Positions 22,118 through 23,313 of a DNA stretch of 23,313 nucleotides are shown here, piece by piece. A model generated the notes under the pieces. The model made no database searches, was not told the origin of the DNA, and saw only the letters and a program-made list of their open reading frames with translations. The stretch covers positions 1 to 23,313 of the forward strand of contig CAMOUY010000028.1 in NCBI GenBank assembly GCA_946626785.1, in the 5' to 3' direction. This DNA is from UBA9732 sp003456855 (GTDB lineage Bacteria; Spirochaetota; Spirochaetia; Sphaerochaetales; Sphaerochaetaceae). A program made the translations under genes and the position numbers. How positions within the stretch are numbered: the stretch's first letter is position 1; each line of letters opens with the position of its first letter.

Positions 22118-22133
22118 GTATCAAGGTACGGAA

Positions 22134-23018
22134 ATGACGAAGGACGAGAAGAAAGGCATAGCATTTGCACTCATTGGCGGAACAGGATGGGGACTCTCCG
22201 GGACATGCGGACAGTTCCTGTTCAGCTTTTCCTCCGTCGCACCCCAGACGGTGACGATCTACCGCCTGATCTTTTCAGGCCTTCTTCTCATAGCCATGAA
22301 CCTGGTCAGACGCCCGAAGGGTATGCTGAACATATTCAAGGACTGGAGGACAACACTTCACCTGATCATCTACGGAATCTTCGGCGTGGGCCTCTGCCAG
22401 CTCTCCTATCTCAGCGCGATAAGGTACTCAAACTCAGGCACTGCAACGGTGCTTCAGAGCGCAGGCATAGTTCTGGTCTTCATTGTCGTTAGCATCATGC
22501 AGAGGAAGGCTCCAAAGCCGATCGAGTACATCTGCCTTCTTCTGGTGATAGGTGGTGTATTCATACTTGCAACCCATGGGGATCCAAGCCATCTCCAGCT
22601 GTCCAAAGAGGGCTTGTTCTGGGGTTGTGCAGCAGCTGTGGCTGTGGCACTCTATACCATGCTTCAGGGGAATCTGATGAAAAAGTTCGGAACAAGTCTG
22701 GTTCTGGGCTATGCAATGCTGATTGGAGGGATTGTTCTGTTCATCATCTCAGGTGATGCCAGGATCCTGACTGACACGAGGCCTATCACTCTTCTCGCAA
22801 TTGCATTCATCGTTGTGGTCGGAACAGCCATTGGCTTTGGCTTATACCTCTCAGGTGTAGCCCTCTGCGGTGCAAAGAAGGCCAGCATGCTCTCAAGCAT
22901 AGAGCCGGTAGTGGCCACCATAACCTCGTTTCTGTTCCTGCACACAGTCTTCATGCCGATGGACCTTGCAGGCTTTGCAGCAGTACTAACGGGCTGCATC
23001 CTACTATCCGCCAGATAA
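22134..23018 (+). CDS. EamA/DMT-family transporter (RhaT/YdcZ-like)
   Basis: A 294-residue, 10-helix inner-membrane protein with the two EamA repeats: first repeat from IAFALIGGTGWGLSGTCG (residues 9-26), second from EGLFWGCAAAVAVALYTML (about 161-179), ending with the conserved SSIEPVVATITSFLFL near residue 260. Drug/metabolite transporters of this kind export amino acids, metabolites or drugs; the substrate cannot be assigned. The ATG at 22134 has AAGG 7 bases upstream. The frame is open back to 22056 inside the tRNA, which is not coding. No separate promoter is seen between the tRNA terminator and the start, so expression may depend on read-through. Confidence 0.88.
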   Translation: MTKDEKKGIAFALIGGTGWGLSGTCGQFLFSFSSVAPQTVTIYRLIFSGLLLIAMNLVRRPKGMLNIFKDWRTTLHLIIYGIFGVGLCQLSYLSAIRYSNSGTATVLQSAGIVLVFIVVSIMQRKAPKPIEYICLLLVIGGVFILATHGDPSHLQLSKEGLFWGCAAAVAVALYTMLQGNLMKKFGTSLVLGYAMLIGGIVLFIISGDARILTDTRPITLLAIAFIVVVGTAIGFGLYLSGVALCGAKKASMLSSIEPVVATITSFLFLHTVFMPMDLAGFAAVLTGCILLSAR

Positions 23019-23021
23019 CGA

Positions 23022-23049
23022 AAGAGACCAACCTTTCGGCTGGCCTCTT
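23022..23049 (-). terminator. Terminator of the SPFH gene
   Basis: On the minus strand the arms form a 12-bp stem (two G-U pairs) closed by a GAAA tetraloop and followed by TTTCGTTAT. On the plus strand the same positions are A-C mismatches, so it mainly serves the minus-strand gene, although it lies 3 bases after the EamA stop codon. Confidence 0.65.
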
Positions 23050-23076
23050 CTGTTGTGCTCTGAAATATGGATTGTA

Positions 23077-23313
23077 TCACTTGTCCTTAACAAGCATCTC
23101 TTTCAAGCCACTAAGGGATGAGATGATTCCTGTTGCCTCATATGGCATGTAAATGACTTTGTTATCCTTGCCTGAAGTCATTTCAGAAAGAGCCTCCACA
23201 TACTTCATGGCAATCATATATTTTCCGTATTCCACATCATTACCGAACGCTTTCTTTGTAAGCTCAATTATGGTTGCATCCGCTTCCGCCTGCTTCTTCC
23301 TCGCCTCTGCCTC
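23077..23313 (-). CDS. SPFH/band-7 (stomatin-like) protein, C-terminal 78 residues
   Basis: Only the 3' end is present; the frame is open to the window edge. It begins EAEARKKQAEADATIIEL, the alanine/glutamate/lysine-rich coiled coil that follows the SPFH domain in stomatin/prohibitin/QmcA-like proteins, then YMIAMKYVEALSEMTSGKDNKVIYMPYEATGIISSLSGLKEML, a typical C-terminal end (KVIYMP... segment). Such proteins are membrane-anchored oligomers that organise proteases or membrane domains. The subfamily cannot be decided without the N terminus. Confidence 0.85.
   Translation of the reverse strand, partial: EAEARKKQAEADATIIELTKKAFGNDVEYGKYMIAMKYVEALSEMTSGKDNKVIYMPYEATGIISSLSGLKEMLVKDK

Noticed and set aside
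22056..22133. Start of the EamA protein inside tRNA-Leu
   Set aside because: The first 26 codons would cover the tRNA 3' part and the terminator; the ATG at 22134 has a ribosome site and the normal family start.
1..23313. CRISPR array, insertion sequence, prophage or integrated element next to the tRNA
   Set aside because: No repeat-spacer pattern, transposase, integrase or duplicated tRNA 3' end was seen.

Overview
The window comes from a diderm bacterium, most likely a spirochaete of the Treponema/Sphaerochaeta kind. The evidence is a complete inner-to-outer-membrane efflux operon, two lipoproteins with classical lipoboxes, a PorV/TraF-like outer-membrane barrel, and a long-form serine hydroxymethyltransferase (glyA) with the extra segment known from spirochaetes and chlamydiae. 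This taxonomic guess is inference. Base composition is mid-GC and even, AGG/AGA arginine codons are frequent, and there is no insertion sequence, phage gene or CRISPR array. Gene density is very high and no gene-free stretch reaches 300 bases.

Layout. 1-1278: 3' truncated glyA (minus). 1381-1512: a 43-residue basic small protein (minus), back to back with infA (1646-1864, plus). 1868-9888: a minus-strand operon read in the order tetR, membrane-fusion protein, RND pump, lipoprotein, TolC-like channel, DEDDh exonuclease, with most junctions overlapping by 4-8 bases. A 30-bp inverted repeat just downstream of the tetR promoter is a good operator candidate. 10006-16622: a selenium/molybdenum-hydroxylase accessory locus. 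16701-19307: an outer-membrane protein and a lipoprotein (minus). 19432-21780: an MFS transporter and a UgpC/MsmK-type sugar ABC ATPase (minus). 21997-23018: tRNA-Leu(CAG) followed by an EamA-family transporter (plus). 23077-23313: 3' end of an SPFH/band-7 protein (minus).

The core of interest is 10006-16622. It holds yqeC-yqeB (minus), a ModE-type DNA-binding protein (plus), yedE - yedF/TusA-like - DUF3343 - selD (minus), and an EF2568-family cysteine desulfurase followed by an XdhC-family protein (plus). This is the known accessory set of selenium-dependent molybdenum hydroxylases. In the expected scheme YedE imports or handles a sulfur/selenium species, the desulfurase mobilises S/Se, the TusA-like and DUF3343 proteins carry it, SelD makes selenophosphate, and YqeB/YqeC/XdhC mature the hydroxylase. 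No hydroxylase structural gene and no Sec-insertion gene (selA, selB, selC) lies in the window, so the client enzyme must be encoded elsewhere.

Two features of this locus look unusual. First, the XdhC-family protein has its two domains in the reverse of the usual order: the Rossmann domain comes first and the XdhC/CoxI motif domain last. Second, both plus-strand transcription units (the ModE-like gene and desulfurase-xdhC) begin with an ATG exactly 6 bases after a TATACT -10 box and 36 bases after the first T of a TTG-type -35 box, with no clear Shine-Dalgarno sequence. This predicts two co-regulated leaderless mRNAs.
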